Source: a virus. From it: 31,204 nucleotides of DNA. The stretch spans positions 1-31,204 of the IMG/VR virus record IMGVR_UViG_3300042691_016984; one strand, given 5' to 3'. This document shows positions 8,363-16,850 of this stretch, piece by piece. The position numbers and the translations under genes are program-made. Each line of letters starts with the position of its first letter. Position 1 is the first letter of the stretch. The notes beneath the pieces are model-generated. The model had not been told where the DNA came from and did not search any database. It saw nothing but the letters and a program-made list of their open reading frames with translations.

Positions 8363-8659
8363 TCATGCAGACTCGTGAGAACGTGCTTCCTTGAGCATGA
8401 GCAGGTACTCATCGAACGCGATACGCTCGATGTCCTGCTGTAAGCGCAGGCCGACGTTGCGCTCGCCTTCTCGGAAATAGGTCTCGGAGTTTCCGGTGTA
8501 AGACGAGCGGCGCATCCCGGTGTTGCAGAGCACGCGCCAGAGCACGCGCCGGCCTTGTGGGGTGGCCATGACAAAGCGCAGGTCGTCCTCCTCGACGTTG
8601 GCCTTGCGCTTGAGCTTCGCCTCTACCTCGGCGACCTTCTGCGGATCTGCGGCGTTCAC
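8363..8659 (-). CDS. Bbp19-like small structural-module protein
   Basis: 98 residues from a GTG start that overlaps the preceding stop (GTGA), a clear sign of coupled translation. Helical and charged, with core VMATPQGRRVLWRVLCNTGM and ETYFREGERNVGLRLQQDIE, then an end like FDEYLLMLKEA. This is the pattern of the Bbp19-like small domain found in BPP-1-type structural operons; its function is not known to me. The alternative of starting later at an internal ATG would remove the conserved core. Confidence 0.75.
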   Translation of the reverse strand: MNAADPQKVAEVEAKLKRKANVEEDDLRFVMATPQGRRVLWRVLCNTGMRRSSYTGNSETYFREGERNVGLRLQQDIERIAFDEYLLMLKEARSHESA

Positions 8660-8850
8660 GATTCGGGTTGTGGCTCAGGAGGTGCGCTGAAGGTGCCGTC
8701 AGGGTTGCGAATCCAGCCGATGTCGGCTTGACGGGTGCATGGCACAAGCTCGTATCCGTCAGGCATGACGAACTGGTGTTGCGGGTCGTAAATAATGGCG
8801 TTCTCTACAACGCCACTAGGACTGATGATGAGGTAACGGGACGCACTCAT
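8656..8850 (-). CDS. Small fibre-associated protein
   Basis: 64 residues: RYLIISPSGVVENAIIYD, then DGYELVPCTRQADIGWIRNP, and a Pro-rich tail. The 'GVVENVI...IGW...DGTFS.P' layout is common in short proteins coded next to phage tail fibres, often called tail or tail-assembly proteins. It starts four bases after the stop of the large fibre gene (TAA-ACCT-ATG) and its own stop overlaps the next start. Function is inferred from neighbours. Confidence 0.65.
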   Translation of the reverse strand: MSASRYLIISPSGVVENAIIYDPQHQFVMPDGYELVPCTRQADIGWIRNPDGTFSAPPEPQPES

Positions 8851-8854
8851 AGGT

Positions 8855-11800
8855 TTAGAAGTACCAAGTCAGGACGACGATTCCGTTGCCACCATTGCCG
8901 CCATTCCCCCCATTTGTGAGTCCTGCACCACCACCACCTCCTCCTCCACCCGGGAATGCCCCATTGCCTCCAGCACCACCGACGCCTGTCAAGTTTGAGC
9001 CACCACCTCCGCCCCCTCCACCAGAAGTCCGGTAGTGCTGCGGTGATGTTGCATTTGCACCTACTGCACCTCCTGCTACCCCGCCAGATGCACTCCGACC
9101 TTGCAGCAACCGTTTGTTGATAGCTCCTCCAGCACCACCTGCGTGCTGCGTCGTGGTGCTAAGTCCACCACCAGCACCACCCCCTGTAGCGGCTAACAGC
9201 AGCGAAGCATTCCCTTGATTAGTTCCAGCACCCCCAGTATTAGCGCCAGGAACACTCGACCCGCCACTCGTTCCCGAGTACCAACCGGAGGTTGATCCAC
9301 CACCACCACCAAAAGAGCCTGTTGTTCCGTTCCATCCAGATAATGCACCTTGAGCAATCACAAGCCCCGGAATCAAACTCGGCCAACTAAGTGACTCAAC
9401 GGTGTTTGGATAAATCAACACGCCAGAAAATCCGGCAGTCGATGGTTGCACACCACCAGCACCACCTGTCCCGCCCTGCCCCCCACTGCCGACAAACACG
9501 CTGAGTTGTGCGCCTGCCAAATTTTGAACCGTGATGAGTTGCTCATCCCATGCTCCACCACCAGCCCCAGAACCACCACCACATGAGACTAACGTGCCAT
9601 TGCAGTTGTAACCAGCACCGCCACCACCTCCTGCTCCATGAACAAAAGCGTTCAGCATCTTCGCCCCTGCCGGGATAGAAACAGGCGACACCGACGACGT
9701 GTACACGTCAACCTGCACACCACCACCGCTGCCCCCACCACTTACCGTGCTCCACGAGGCATTCGTCCCATCGGTGGTGAGATACTTCCCACTGTTGTTC
9801 GCTTGAGCAGGCAAGAGTCCGTTGAGTGCGTGAGCCGCAGTTGACGCAGCAACACCAGTCCCACCGTTTTGCAGAGAGAGTGTCCCGGCAAGTGTGATAG
9901 TCCCGCTTGAGGTGACCGGGCCACCGCTCGTGATGAGTCCGGTGGTTCCGCCAGATACACCGACGCTTGTTACGGATCCACCACCGGATGCCGTGTTGTT
10001 TACTTCGAGCGTCTTGGTATCGGCATCCCAGTCCAGAGAGATGTTCGTGCCTGCAACCAGCACCTGCGCTACACGCGACCCGACTGCGTCATCGAAATCG
10101 ATAACCTGAGACGACGAGTGTGTATGCACTTGCCGCGCAGCACCAATGCCTTGAGCCGTGATGATTGCCGTCGATGCCGATGTGACGCGCCCTTTTGCGT
10201 CCACTACCAGAACTGGCACCTCCGCATCGCTCCCGTAAGTTCCAGCAGTAACGCCTGATGTTGCAAGTGTTGGATTGGGGTACGTCCCAGAGAGGTCTCC
10301 ACCCGCATTGCCTGACGGTGCTCCCCCGCCCGACGCCGAACTGTTGATAGTCAGCGTGTTGGCTGAGTCGTTGTAACTGAGCGAAATGTTCGTGCCGGCA
10401 ACGAGGAGTCCTGCCACACGGTCGTCTACCGCTTCGGAGAAGTCGGTGATGTTCGACGCAGTGTGCGTGTGAGAGGCCGGTGCTGCACCGATTGCCGCGG
10501 CGCTCAAGCCGGTGACCTGTGATGTCGAAATCGCGATGGGCACCGAAGATGCCGCAGTCACAAGCCCCTTGGCATTTACCGTTACACCAGCAACCGAAGA
10601 GGCTGAACCGAACGTGCCGACGTTGCTGTTGACCGTGGCAAGTGTTGCTGCCTGTGATCCTGAGCCTGATGCCGTGACATCACCCGTGAGCTCGGTGATA
10701 CCTGTGTCGGTGTCGGTGTCCGCAGCAGGCGCCCATGCCGTGCCGTTGTACTTGAGCACCTGACCTGATGTCGGTGCGGTCGCCGCAACTGCGGTGCCTT
10801 GAATCTTTACGACCGTGGCACTCGAGGTCGTGCCCGACAAATCCCCGCTGAGCGAGCTTGAGCCAGAGGTGACCGTGGCCGGTTCCCACTGCGAGGTGGC
10901 GCTGTTCCACGAAAGTACTTGGCCCGATGTCGGTGCGGTTGTCGCAACCGTTCTGCCTCGAAGGCGTTCGACCGTCGTCGCCGCGGAACCTTCACTGCTG
11001 GTGACATCACCGGTGAGTGCGGGGAGTTTCGTGGCCGATAGTGTGGTGAATGCGGGTTCGGCGCCGATGCTCGCTGGGGTATGCGTGTGGGTCGTATCGG
11101 ACTTGCCTGCCAACGCAGCGCTCAGGCCGGTGACATCCGACATGGCGTGGGTATGCACCGCAGGCGCAGCGCCAATCGCTGCCGCACTAAGCCCCGTGAC
11201 TTGCGAAGTCGAGATGGCAATCGGCACCGATGCCGCGGCAGTCACAAGCCCCTTGCCGTTCACCGTGACTTGAGCGACCGACGAGGCGCTCCCGAACTGT
11301 CCGGTATTGGAGTTGACCGTTGCGAGCGTGGCAGGGACGGTTCCCGTGCCCGATGCACTCACATCCCCGGTGAGCGTAGTGATGCCGGCGGACCCTCCGC
11401 TTCCACCAGTGTTGGTGATGGTGAGTGTGTTGGCGGTGTCGTCGTAGTTGAGCGAGATACCCGCCCCTGCCTGTAGGAGTGAGCCAACACGGTCGTCTAC
11501 TGCCTCACTGAAGTCGGTGATTGTGGACGCCGCTTGCGTGTGGCTTGACGCCGCTTTCCCGTCGAGCGTGGTCTGCAGATTCGTCACGTCGGAGATGGCA
11601 TGCGTGTGCGATGCCGCTGCGTAGGATCCCGCGGCTTGTTTGCCGTCGAGCGCAGTCTGAAGGCCCGTGACGTTGGCAATGGTGTGGATGTGTCCAGCGT
11701 CTGCCTTGTCATCCAGTTGCGACTGCAACAAACTTAATGTCCCCGGCAGGTTCGTGACGTCTGCAATGGCGTGCGTGTGCGATGCTGCTGCCGTCCCCAG

Positions 11801-11875
11801 CACGGTGCGTGCTTCTGCGGCATCTGCCGCCTGCATGAAGGCGTGGATTGTGGGTTTTACTGTTACGTCAGGCAT
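8855..11875 (-). CDS. Large tail fibre with His-x-His repeats and glycine-rich tip
   Basis: 1006 residues, the longest gene here. Residues 1 to about 330 hold repeated modules with HTH/HTHT followed by DVTNL or ITDFSEAVDDRV. His-x-His pairs of this kind bind metal in trimeric phage fibres such as T4 gp37. Two near-identical blocks (both containing VPIAISTSQVTGLSAAAIG) show internal duplication. Linkers of the LSGDLSGTTSSATVVKIQG type follow. From about 720, after SVSPVSIPAGAKMLNAFVHG, the protein becomes extremely glycine-rich (runs of 5-9 Gly) and ends NGIVVLTWYF. This resembles polyglycine-sandwich receptor-binding tips, so the C-terminus is the probable host contact. No shared anchor module is present. 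Confidence 0.82.
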   Translation of the reverse strand: MPDVTVKPTIHAFMQAADAAEARTVLGTAAASHTHAIADVTNLPGTLSLLQSQLDDKADAGHIHTIANVTGLQTALDGKQAAGSYAAASHTHAISDVTNLQTTLDGKAASSHTQAASTITDFSEAVDDRVGSLLQAGAGISLNYDDTANTLTITNTGGSGGSAGITTLTGDVSASGTGTVPATLATVNSNTGQFGSASSVAQVTVNGKGLVTAAASVPIAISTSQVTGLSAAAIGAAPAVHTHAMSDVTGLSAALAGKSDTTHTHTPASIGAEPAFTTLSATKLPALTGDVTSSEGSAATTVERLRGRTVATTAPTSGQVLSWNSATSQWEPATVTSGSSSLSGDLSGTTSSATVVKIQGTAVAATAPTSGQVLKYNGTAWAPAADTDTDTGITELTGDVTASGSGSQAATLATVNSNVGTFGSASSVAGVTVNAKGLVTAASSVPIAISTSQVTGLSAAAIGAAPASHTHTASNITDFSEAVDDRVAGLLVAGTNISLSYNDSANTLTINSSASGGGAPSGNAGGDLSGTYPNPTLATSGVTAGTYGSDAEVPVLVVDAKGRVTSASTAIITAQGIGAARQVHTHSSSQVIDFDDAVGSRVAQVLVAGTNISLDWDADTKTLEVNNTASGGGSVTSVGVSGGTTGLITSGGPVTSSGTITLAGTLSLQNGGTGVAASTAAHALNGLLPAQANNSGKYLTTDGTNASWSTVSGGGSGGGVQVDVYTSSVSPVSIPAGAKMLNAFVHGAGGGGGAGYNCNGTLVSCGGGSGAGGGAWDEQLITVQNLAGAQLSVFVGSGGQGGTGGAGGVQPSTAGFSGVLIYPNTVESLSWPSLIPGLVIAQGALSGWNGTTGSFGGGGGSTSGWYSGTSGGSSVPGANTGGAGTNQGNASLLLAATGGGAGGGLSTTTQHAGGAGGAINKRLLQGRSASGGVAGGAVGANATSPQHYRTSGGGGGGGGSNLTGVGGAGGNGAFPGGGGGGGGAGLTNGGNGGNGGNGIVVLTWYF

Positions 11876-11878
11876 AGG

Positions 11879-12019
11879 TTATGGAATGATGTAGCGTGAA
11901 CCGTCCGGGGTGCGGTAGAAGAACCCGTCCGGGGTGCGGTAGAAGAAGAGCGTGACCGGCGGCGCAGGGGTGCCTGTCCTTGCGACAGTGGTCGTTGAGA
12001 TGGCGATGCCGATTTCCAT
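11879..12019 (-). CDS. Small 46-residue protein with duplicated FFYRTPDG motif
   Basis: A short frame with tight junctions on both sides: TAA-CGC-ATG from the gene before and TAA-CCT-ATG to the large fibre gene after. It reads MEIGIAISTTTVARTGTPAP, then VTLFFYRTPDG and FFYRTPDG in tandem, and ends SRYIIP. The in-frame 24-bp duplication and the junctions shared with neighbouring late genes argue that it is coding. The hydrophobic/aromatic repeat may be an interaction peptide. I recognise no family. Confidence 0.68.
   Translation of the reverse strand: MEIGIAISTTTVARTGTPAPPVTLFFYRTPDGFFYRTPDGSRYIIP
11901..11948. repeat. Tandem 24-bp direct repeat
   Basis: Two adjacent 24-bp units beginning CCGTCCGGGGTGCGGTAGAA, identical except for the last base. 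They are in frame within the 46-residue gene and add eight amino acids per unit. Confidence 0.95.
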
Positions 12020-12022
12020 GCG

Positions 12023-12307
12023 TTACGGGTTGAAAAGTCGGATGATGTTGGACGCAGTGGTGCCGGTCGCGAACACGCTCACCACCTTCACCGGGAAGAA
12101 CCCGTTGGCTAAGGACGAGAAGGTGACGGTGTCCCCGCCTGCCGTGGTCACTCGCAAATCGCCACCCGTGCCAACGTACAACGTCGAAGGCGCGAACGTG
12201 GTTGAGTTGCTCGGTGTGACTGCCGCGGCGCGTTCGGGTTGAGCGACGGTGTCGGTGACGACGACGTTCTGCCCGTCTTCGACAAGTAGTGGATTGGTGG
12301 ATGCCAT
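12023..12307 (-). CDS. Spike/fibre base-type protein
   Basis: 94 residues, beta-rich. TLYVGTGGDLRVTTAGGDTV followed by TFSSLANGFFPVKVVSVFAT and GTTASNIIRL is the pattern of small 'spike base' proteins in phages and gene-transfer agents (RCAP_Rcc01079-like). I chose the ATG at 12307, four bases after the preceding stop (TAA-ACCT-ATG), over an upstream in-frame start that would run 54 bases into the oxygenase gene. It probably helps fix the fibre coded two genes later. Family call from pattern memory. Confidence 0.7.
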   Translation of the reverse strand: MASTNPLLVEDGQNVVVTDTVAQPERAAAVTPSNSTTFAPSTLYVGTGGDLRVTTAGGDTVTFSSLANGFFPVKVVSVFATGTTASNIIRLFNP

Positions 12308-12311
12308 AGGT

Positions 12312-12854
12312 TTAACGGAGGTAGTCTGCAATGACGTGGATGCGCGGTTCTTCCGACGCATTCACCACGCTATGCACTTCGTGGTGGTTGAACTCCCACG
12401 CTTGACCGGGGAGCATCGTGACGCTCTCGTCACCGCACACGAAGATGCACTCCGGTGCGGAGGTGAGCGAGAAATGGAAACGCCGGTGAGCGAGCGCATA
12501 CGCACCCTCATCGCGGTGCGATTTGATGACGCCACCAGGTCGAAGCAGGGCAACGACCACGCGACCGATGCCCTTGGACTCGTTAGGCTCGAAGTCTTCG
12601 ACCAACTGACGGATGCCAGGCATGGCGAACCACGGGAAGTAACTCACGCACTCGAGCCCGTCGAAGACGTCGCGCACGCTCTTGGGCCCGTGCAGTGGGG
12701 CGAAACGCAGCACGATGTCGTCCACCTGCCCGTGTTCCGAACCGGCGAACATCCGCCGCACGTTGAGCCAGTTCCACGCCGGCAATGCTGCGAGGTCCTC
12801 GAGCGGTGGCGCGATGTCGAACTCTCCGACCTGAGTGAAGTTGCGCAGGCTCAT
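12312..12854 (-). CDS. Aspartyl/asparaginyl beta-hydroxylase-like 2OG-Fe(II) oxygenase
   Basis: 180 residues with the landmarks of the Asp/Asn beta-hydroxylase (cupin) fold. IKSHRDEGAYALAHRRFHFS (about 110-129) supplies the first metal ligands, MLPGQAWEFNHHEVHSVVN (about 147-165) the distal histidine, and PRIHVIADYL the 2-oxoglutarate-binding arginine. Such enzymes hydroxylate protein side chains with 2OG, O2 and Fe(II). The start overlaps the portal stop (ATGA), so it is made with the virion proteins. The substrate could be a phage structural protein or a host protein; the sequence does not say. Confidence 0.78.
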   Translation of the reverse strand: MSLRNFTQVGEFDIAPPLEDLAALPAWNWLNVRRMFAGSEHGQVDDIVLRFAPLHGPKSVRDVFDGLECVSYFPWFAMPGIRQLVEDFEPNESKGIGRVVVALLRPGGVIKSHRDEGAYALAHRRFHFSLTSAPECIFVCGDESVTMLPGQAWEFNHHEVHSVVNASEEPRIHVIADYLR

Positions 12855-14512
12855 CGCATCCCGCCTCCAGCGGTAAGACGGGCGAGCGCAGAGTCGTTGC
12901 CCATGTCGGTTTCAGAAAGTAGCTTGGCACCCTGCGCAACCTGTTGAAGTTGCTCGGCGCGTTGCTGCGCGGCAATCGCCTGCGCACGTCCCTCGCGAAT
13001 CTTCGCAACCTCTTCATCGGGGCGCACAATCTTGGGAGGCACGCCCAGCATGTCGGAGTACTCGTCAACGACCTGGTCGAAGTCCAGTTTGTCGGCAATC
13101 TCGGGCTTTGCCGATGCGAGGTTCCCGACGAACCCGACGAAACGCTCAAGGCCCGAAGTGGCGACCATCTTCTGGGCTTGGGCCATGATGGAGATGTACT
13201 CCACCTTGAGCTCCTGACCGGCAATCTCAGCCGGCGGCGCAGGCACCTCGCCCCGGCGCATCATAATCGCGAAGGTGCGGTCGATGAGTGGGTCGAGCAG
13301 GTCTTCGTTCTGGCGCTCGAGCACCGGCCCGAGCATCAGCAGTTTCTCCTCGTGACGCTCTTCAATCTCGCGTGCGGTGATTTGGCGCCGGTCGCTGTTG
13401 GCCAGCATGAGGAACAGGTCTTCGTAGAAGCATCGCTTCACCCGGTTCTGCGTCTCGCCGATGAGCACGCTCAACTCCTGCAGGGGCATGCGAATCTCGT
13501 GCGCAGGCTTGAACCCGGTCGAGCCCTGCGTGGTGTCCACGTAGGTGATGTCCCCGGGGAGCAGCGAGGCTTTCTTGTTCTGCATGCTGGTGGGCGCCAC
13601 CATCGGCGGGTTCACCATCTTGTCGATGCTCTGAATCATGCGTCGTTGCATCGCTTGCAACTGCTGCACGTCCCCCAGTGCGTCCATCCCCGGGGAGTGC
13701 CCGTAGACGTCCTCACCGGTGAGGTTCCACCGCGGCGCCATGACCGGAAACTCGTCGAACCCAGACTCATCAAGGAACTTGCCTTCTTCATCAGAACCCA
13801 GTTCCCAGTAGCAGGAGGAGAAGCGCTTGTACTTGGCCGCGAGTTTCTCGGGGTTGTAGTCCTCGTTCGGGTGGATCATGTGCGCGACATCAATCCACGT
13901 CTCGTAGTTGCCGTTGTTGTACTGGTCCTGCACGGAGCGGGAGCAGTTCTCTAAGCCAAAGCGTTGCACCAGTTGTCGCACCGTCATCGCATACTCGCGA
14001 ACGAAAGTATCCACGGTGTGCCGGTGTGACTGCGCCAGGCAGTACGAACCGATGGGGAACGAGTAGCAGCGGATGACGTCCTGGTCGTCCTCGAGCACTG
14101 CCATCGCGGAAGTCCCGAACAAGCCTTGGTCGCAGTAGAGCAGCGGCAAGGCGTTGTAGAGGTTGCTCTTGAGGAAGATTGTGCGCATCCGCTTGGTTAC
14201 GTCATCCAGCCACGTCTTGACCGGCCCGAACTCGCCGAGCGATGGGTCGGGCGTGGTGAGCGAGAACCACGGGCGTGCAGGGGATGTGAGCCCAGACATC
14301 ATCCCGGCCATGAGGTTTCGCATGGCGAGCGTTGCCGTGGAGTCGATGATCTTCTTGTTGCGACGGTCGCCTTTGTTGCGCTCTGCAATGGTGTAGCGTG
14401 CGCGGCGCGGCATCACGTAGTCGGAAAGGTCACGCCAGTGCGGCATGAATGATTCACGCTCCGAGCGGAGCGTCATGCGCATCTTTTCGAGTTGCTGGCG
14501 TTTAGTCTCCAT
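12851..14512 (-). CDS. Portal (head-to-tail connector) protein
   Basis: 553 residues, the length expected for the podovirus head-to-tail connecting protein that forms the dodecameric portal. Typical segments are RESFMPHWRDLSDYVMPRRA near residue 18, STATLAMRNLMAGMMSGLTS near 58, RPWFSLTTPDPSL, QGLFGTSAMAVLEDD, GHSPGMDALGDVQQLQAMQR, and VNPPMVAP. The C-terminus is helical and Gln/Ala-rich (AIAAQQRAEQLQQVAQGA). The start follows the preceding stop by three bases (TAA-CGC-ATG) and has no Shine-Dalgarno. The order terminase, portal, then coat confirms the role. Confidence 0.92.
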   Translation of the reverse strand: METKRQQLEKMRMTLRSERESFMPHWRDLSDYVMPRRARYTIAERNKGDRRNKKIIDSTATLAMRNLMAGMMSGLTSPARPWFSLTTPDPSLGEFGPVKTWLDDVTKRMRTIFLKSNLYNALPLLYCDQGLFGTSAMAVLEDDQDVIRCYSFPIGSYCLAQSHRHTVDTFVREYAMTVRQLVQRFGLENCSRSVQDQYNNGNYETWIDVAHMIHPNEDYNPEKLAAKYKRFSSCYWELGSDEEGKFLDESGFDEFPVMAPRWNLTGEDVYGHSPGMDALGDVQQLQAMQRRMIQSIDKMVNPPMVAPTSMQNKKASLLPGDITYVDTTQGSTGFKPAHEIRMPLQELSVLIGETQNRVKRCFYEDLFLMLANSDRRQITAREIEERHEEKLLMLGPVLERQNEDLLDPLIDRTFAIMMRRGEVPAPPAEIAGQELKVEYISIMAQAQKMVATSGLERFVGFVGNLASAKPEIADKLDFDQVVDEYSDMLGVPPKIVRPDEEVAKIREGRAQAIAAQQRAEQLQQVAQGAKLLSETDMGNDSALARLTAGGGMR

Positions 14513-14515
14513 GCG

Positions 14516-14806
14516 TTACTGCCCGAGCAGCGTCTTGCCCATGTTTTGAAACTTCTGCTGGTCAAGCGTACTGCCTCCAAGTCCCTGTCCCCCAGTGAGG
14601 ATGGTGTCCGAGCGTCCGCTTGCTGCTAGTGCCTGTCGGCGAGCACTGTCCTGACGTGACTTTGCGTTCGTCTCCATCTGGCTTTCGCTCATTGTTTTTG
14701 GTTTCTCTGGCTCACTGGGGATGTCCGGTGCGTTTTTTTTACTCATCGCACTCGAAGCGATCCCGCCCAGTGCTGATCCGACAATGATTGCTGCTGTAAA
14801 TCCCAT
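14516..14806 (-). CDS. Small pre-portal protein
   Basis: 96 residues. A hydrophobic Gly/Ala N-terminus (FTAAIIVGSALGGIASSAM) that could insert in a membrane, a charged Pro/Glu/Lys region, and a conserved-looking end (GRSDTILTGGQGLGGSTLDQ, then KTLLGQ). Small proteins with 'R..TILTGG.GL....KTLLG' occur next to portal genes in many podo- and siphophages, with no agreed function. Junctions are TAA-CCT-ATG before it and TAA-CGC-ATG after it. Possibly a minor virion or ejection factor. Confidence 0.72.
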   Translation of the reverse strand: MGFTAAIIVGSALGGIASSAMSKKNAPDIPSEPEKPKTMSESQMETNAKSRQDSARRQALAASGRSDTILTGGQGLGGSTLDQQKFQNMGKTLLGQ

Positions 14807-14809
14807 AGG

Positions 14810-15265
14810 TTAGTTAATGCGTTTGAGGTAGATGAGATCCACGAGCGAATAGCCGAGACGCTCGATGAGTGGCGACCAATCATGCTTCGCTTTGATGTGG
14901 TGAACGACCACTTGCACACCCTCCTGCTTGAGTTGCTCCTCCGAGAACTTGATGAGGCGCGTGCCCAGCGTGCCGCGGCGTAAGTCTTTGCGGATAAAAA
15001 TCACGTCCTGTATTGCCTGTACTGAGGTGCTGTAGTGCAGATTGCGGTTCACGATGAACCATGCGTAGCCGATAATCTCACCGTTGCGCCGAGCGGTGTA
15101 CACGCGGATGGAACCGGCATCCTGCAGTGCGTAGTAGCGCTCCCAGTCAGGCGAGAGCGGGATGGTCAGGTCGTGCGCAATCTCGCGCCAATGCGCCTCA
15201 ATAAGCGGCATGCTCTCCTGCCCCAGTTCCGGGGTGAGCGGCTCGAGTGCAAACACGACGTCCAT
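14810..15265 (-). CDS. GNAT-family N-acetyltransferase-like protein
   Basis: 151 residues with GNAT layout: IRVYTARRNGEIIGYAWFIV (beta2-beta4, about 52-72), then IQDVIFIRKDLRRGTLGTRL (about 85-104). The RRGTLGTRL stretch stands where the acetyl-CoA loop R/Q-x-x-G-x-G/A lies. The end is KHDWSPLIERLGYSLVDLIY. It lies between terminase and portal, where GNAT-like proteins recur in related phages. The acetyl acceptor is unknown. The loop is slightly non-canonical (TLG instead of G-x-G), so a binding rather than catalytic role is possible. Confidence 0.75.
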   Translation of the reverse strand: MDVVFALEPLTPELGQESMPLIEAHWREIAHDLTIPLSPDWERYYALQDAGSIRVYTARRNGEIIGYAWFIVNRNLHYSTSVQAIQDVIFIRKDLRRGTLGTRLIKFSEEQLKQEGVQVVVHHIKAKHDWSPLIERLGYSLVDLIYLKRIN

Positions 15266-15295
15266 GCTTCAATCGTTGTGAGCGTTGCGTATCCG

Positions 15296-16603
15296 TCAAG
15301 CGAAAGGGTCGTACTCGGTGAGCGCATGCCCACCGGCGTGCAGGTTTAAACCCGGTCCGCGGGACGGGGCGACGGGGAACGCGAACGTGAGCGCCAGGGC
15401 ATCGGCGATGTCTGGCGAGGGCAGGCCGCGTTTCTTAAGGTCGTCTTTCGACTCGAGCTCGAACTTGTTCGCGGCGTTTGCGTAACTGTAGGTGGGTGCG
15501 CACAACTCGATCTTGAGTTGCGGGATGTCGGGGATGCTCGCGCCGGCTTTCAGCCACTGACTCATGTCGAACCACATCTCCCCACGCTTGTTCACGAACT
15601 GGGGCTTAGTCGGTGAGCCACCGAAGTTCACGCCCACAACAGCATGCCCGAGTTGATGCAAGCGGTCTATCACCCCCTCACCGCGTCCAGCGTCGATGAA
15701 CACCGCGTCGGGCTTCCACTCGACAATCGCCTGCGCCACCTTGGCTGCAAGCTCCATGTTGTTGAGCCCCTGATGCACCTGAGGCTCGAATGCCACCAGT
15801 CCCTGACGACCGAAGATCACTGACTTGTCGTCCCCGTACCGAGCGACATCCACGCCGAGGATGCGCGGTGAGAACTCGTAGTCGGTCGCCGGCAGGTGTT
15901 TACCCACTGCCTCCTGCACCGTCTCGAAGGCGATTAACTGGTCTGGGTTCGATGCGCTGAAATCGTTCAGCATCTCCTGTCGGAACTGGTTCTCACTCAT
16001 GTCTTTGCGCATGGATTCAATCTCGTCGGCTGAGAGGGCATCAGTCTGGTAGCAGGTGTAGTTCGCCGCGAACCACTCGTCGGGGTTGTTGAGAGCCTCG
16101 AAGTATTTCTCACTGAGCAGGTTCACACCCTTCACCGTGCCGATGAAGATGGCCCATCCTCGCCGGTCTGCAATCGCCGGTCGAAGAATCTCACCCCACG
16201 TCTCCGGTTTCATATCGGCGACCTCGTCGAGCACGACCCCGTCGAAGTAGAGTCCGCGCAGGGAGTCCGGGTTGTCAGCGCCGAAGAGCGTGATGGTCGC
16301 CCCGTTGGGAAACGTGACGGACAGCTCAGACTCGTTGATCTTGATGCCGGGGACAGGGAAGCTAAATCGCTTGAGGTAGCGCCAGGCAATCTTCTTGGTC
16401 TGCTTGAGCAGGGGTCCCACGTACCCGAACTGCCCCTCGGCCTTGGTGCATTTGAGCGCAGCATGGACGAGCTCCATGACGGCCATGACCGTCTTGCCAC
16501 CACGTCGGTGGATCACAACGACCGAGAATCGCTTGAGTCCGCGGTGAACCTTGCGTTGCCAGTCCCGGGGCGCGTAGCCGAGGTCGATGCGTTGGGATGC
16601 CAT
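15296..16603 (-). CDS. terL: Terminase large subunit
   Basis: About 435 residues. The ATPase has a Walker A-like VVIHRRGGKT (about 26-35), a Walker B FDGVVLDEVADM (about 118-129), and a coupling motif near FIGTVKGVN. The RNase H-like nuclease begins ILGVDVARYGDDKSVIFG (about 240-257), and DAVFIDAGRGEG supplies a further acid. It cuts and pumps DNA through the portal. I take ATG 16603. A GTG at 16639 would add 12 residues, but neither has a well-spaced Shine-Dalgarno. The small subunit lies upstream across an unusual 276-base non-coding gap. Confidence 0.95.
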   Translation of the reverse strand: MASQRIDLGYAPRDWQRKVHRGLKRFSVVVIHRRGGKTVMAVMELVHAALKCTKAEGQFGYVGPLLKQTKKIAWRYLKRFSFPVPGIKINESELSVTFPNGATITLFGADNPDSLRGLYFDGVVLDEVADMKPETWGEILRPAIADRRGWAIFIGTVKGVNLLSEKYFEALNNPDEWFAANYTCYQTDALSADEIESMRKDMSENQFRQEMLNDFSASNPDQLIAFETVQEAVGKHLPATDYEFSPRILGVDVARYGDDKSVIFGRQGLVAFEPQVHQGLNNMELAAKVAQAIVEWKPDAVFIDAGRGEGVIDRLHQLGHAVVGVNFGGSPTKPQFVNKRGEMWFDMSQWLKAGASIPDIPQLKIELCAPTYSYANAANKFELESKDDLKKRGLPSPDIADALALTFAFPVAPSRGPGLNLHAGGHALTEYDPFA

Positions 16604-16616
16604 CAGGGAAGTGTGC

Positions 16617-16850
16617 AGTCTCTCCTGCTGTCGCACCACTGCATCGACCGGGAGCTACCCGATCCGCGCCGCCGGCATGGAGCCAGCATGGCAGGTGTCG
16701 CGTCTCGGCCTCTCTCCGGTGGTCACGCCGAGTTAAACGGTGGCGTTCCCGTTGGCCTCGCGGCCATCTAGTCTCTCCGAGCTGTCACACCACTCTCTTC
16801 TGCGTCCGTCGGCGGCATTACCTCGTGACCACGGATCGGCAGGTGTCGCG
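16617..16850. repeat. Imperfect duplicated element in the TerS-TerL gap
   Basis: The gap 16604-16879 has no credible gene. Two imperfect copies of an 80-86 base element lie in it (16617-16702 and 16770-16850), each opening with AGTCTCTCC/AGTCTCTCCT...CTGTC.CACCAC and closing with an identical GGCAGGTGTCGCG. The 67 bases between them contain another CTCTCTCC and GTGGTCACG, which can pair with CGTGACCAC inside the second copy. A terminase recognition (pac/cos-like) site or a structured mRNA leader are both possible. The duplication is seen; the role is inferred. Confidence 0.6.

Noticed and set aside
5542-11875. Diversity-generating retroelement as in BPP-1
   Set aside because: No reverse transcriptase gene and no template/variable repeat pair was found in the window. 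The internal fibre repeats are ordinary duplications.
12583-13224. 213-codon minus-strand frame overlapping portal and oxygenase ends
   Set aside because: Ser/Arg/Pro-rich shadow; both overlapped genes are clearly recognised.
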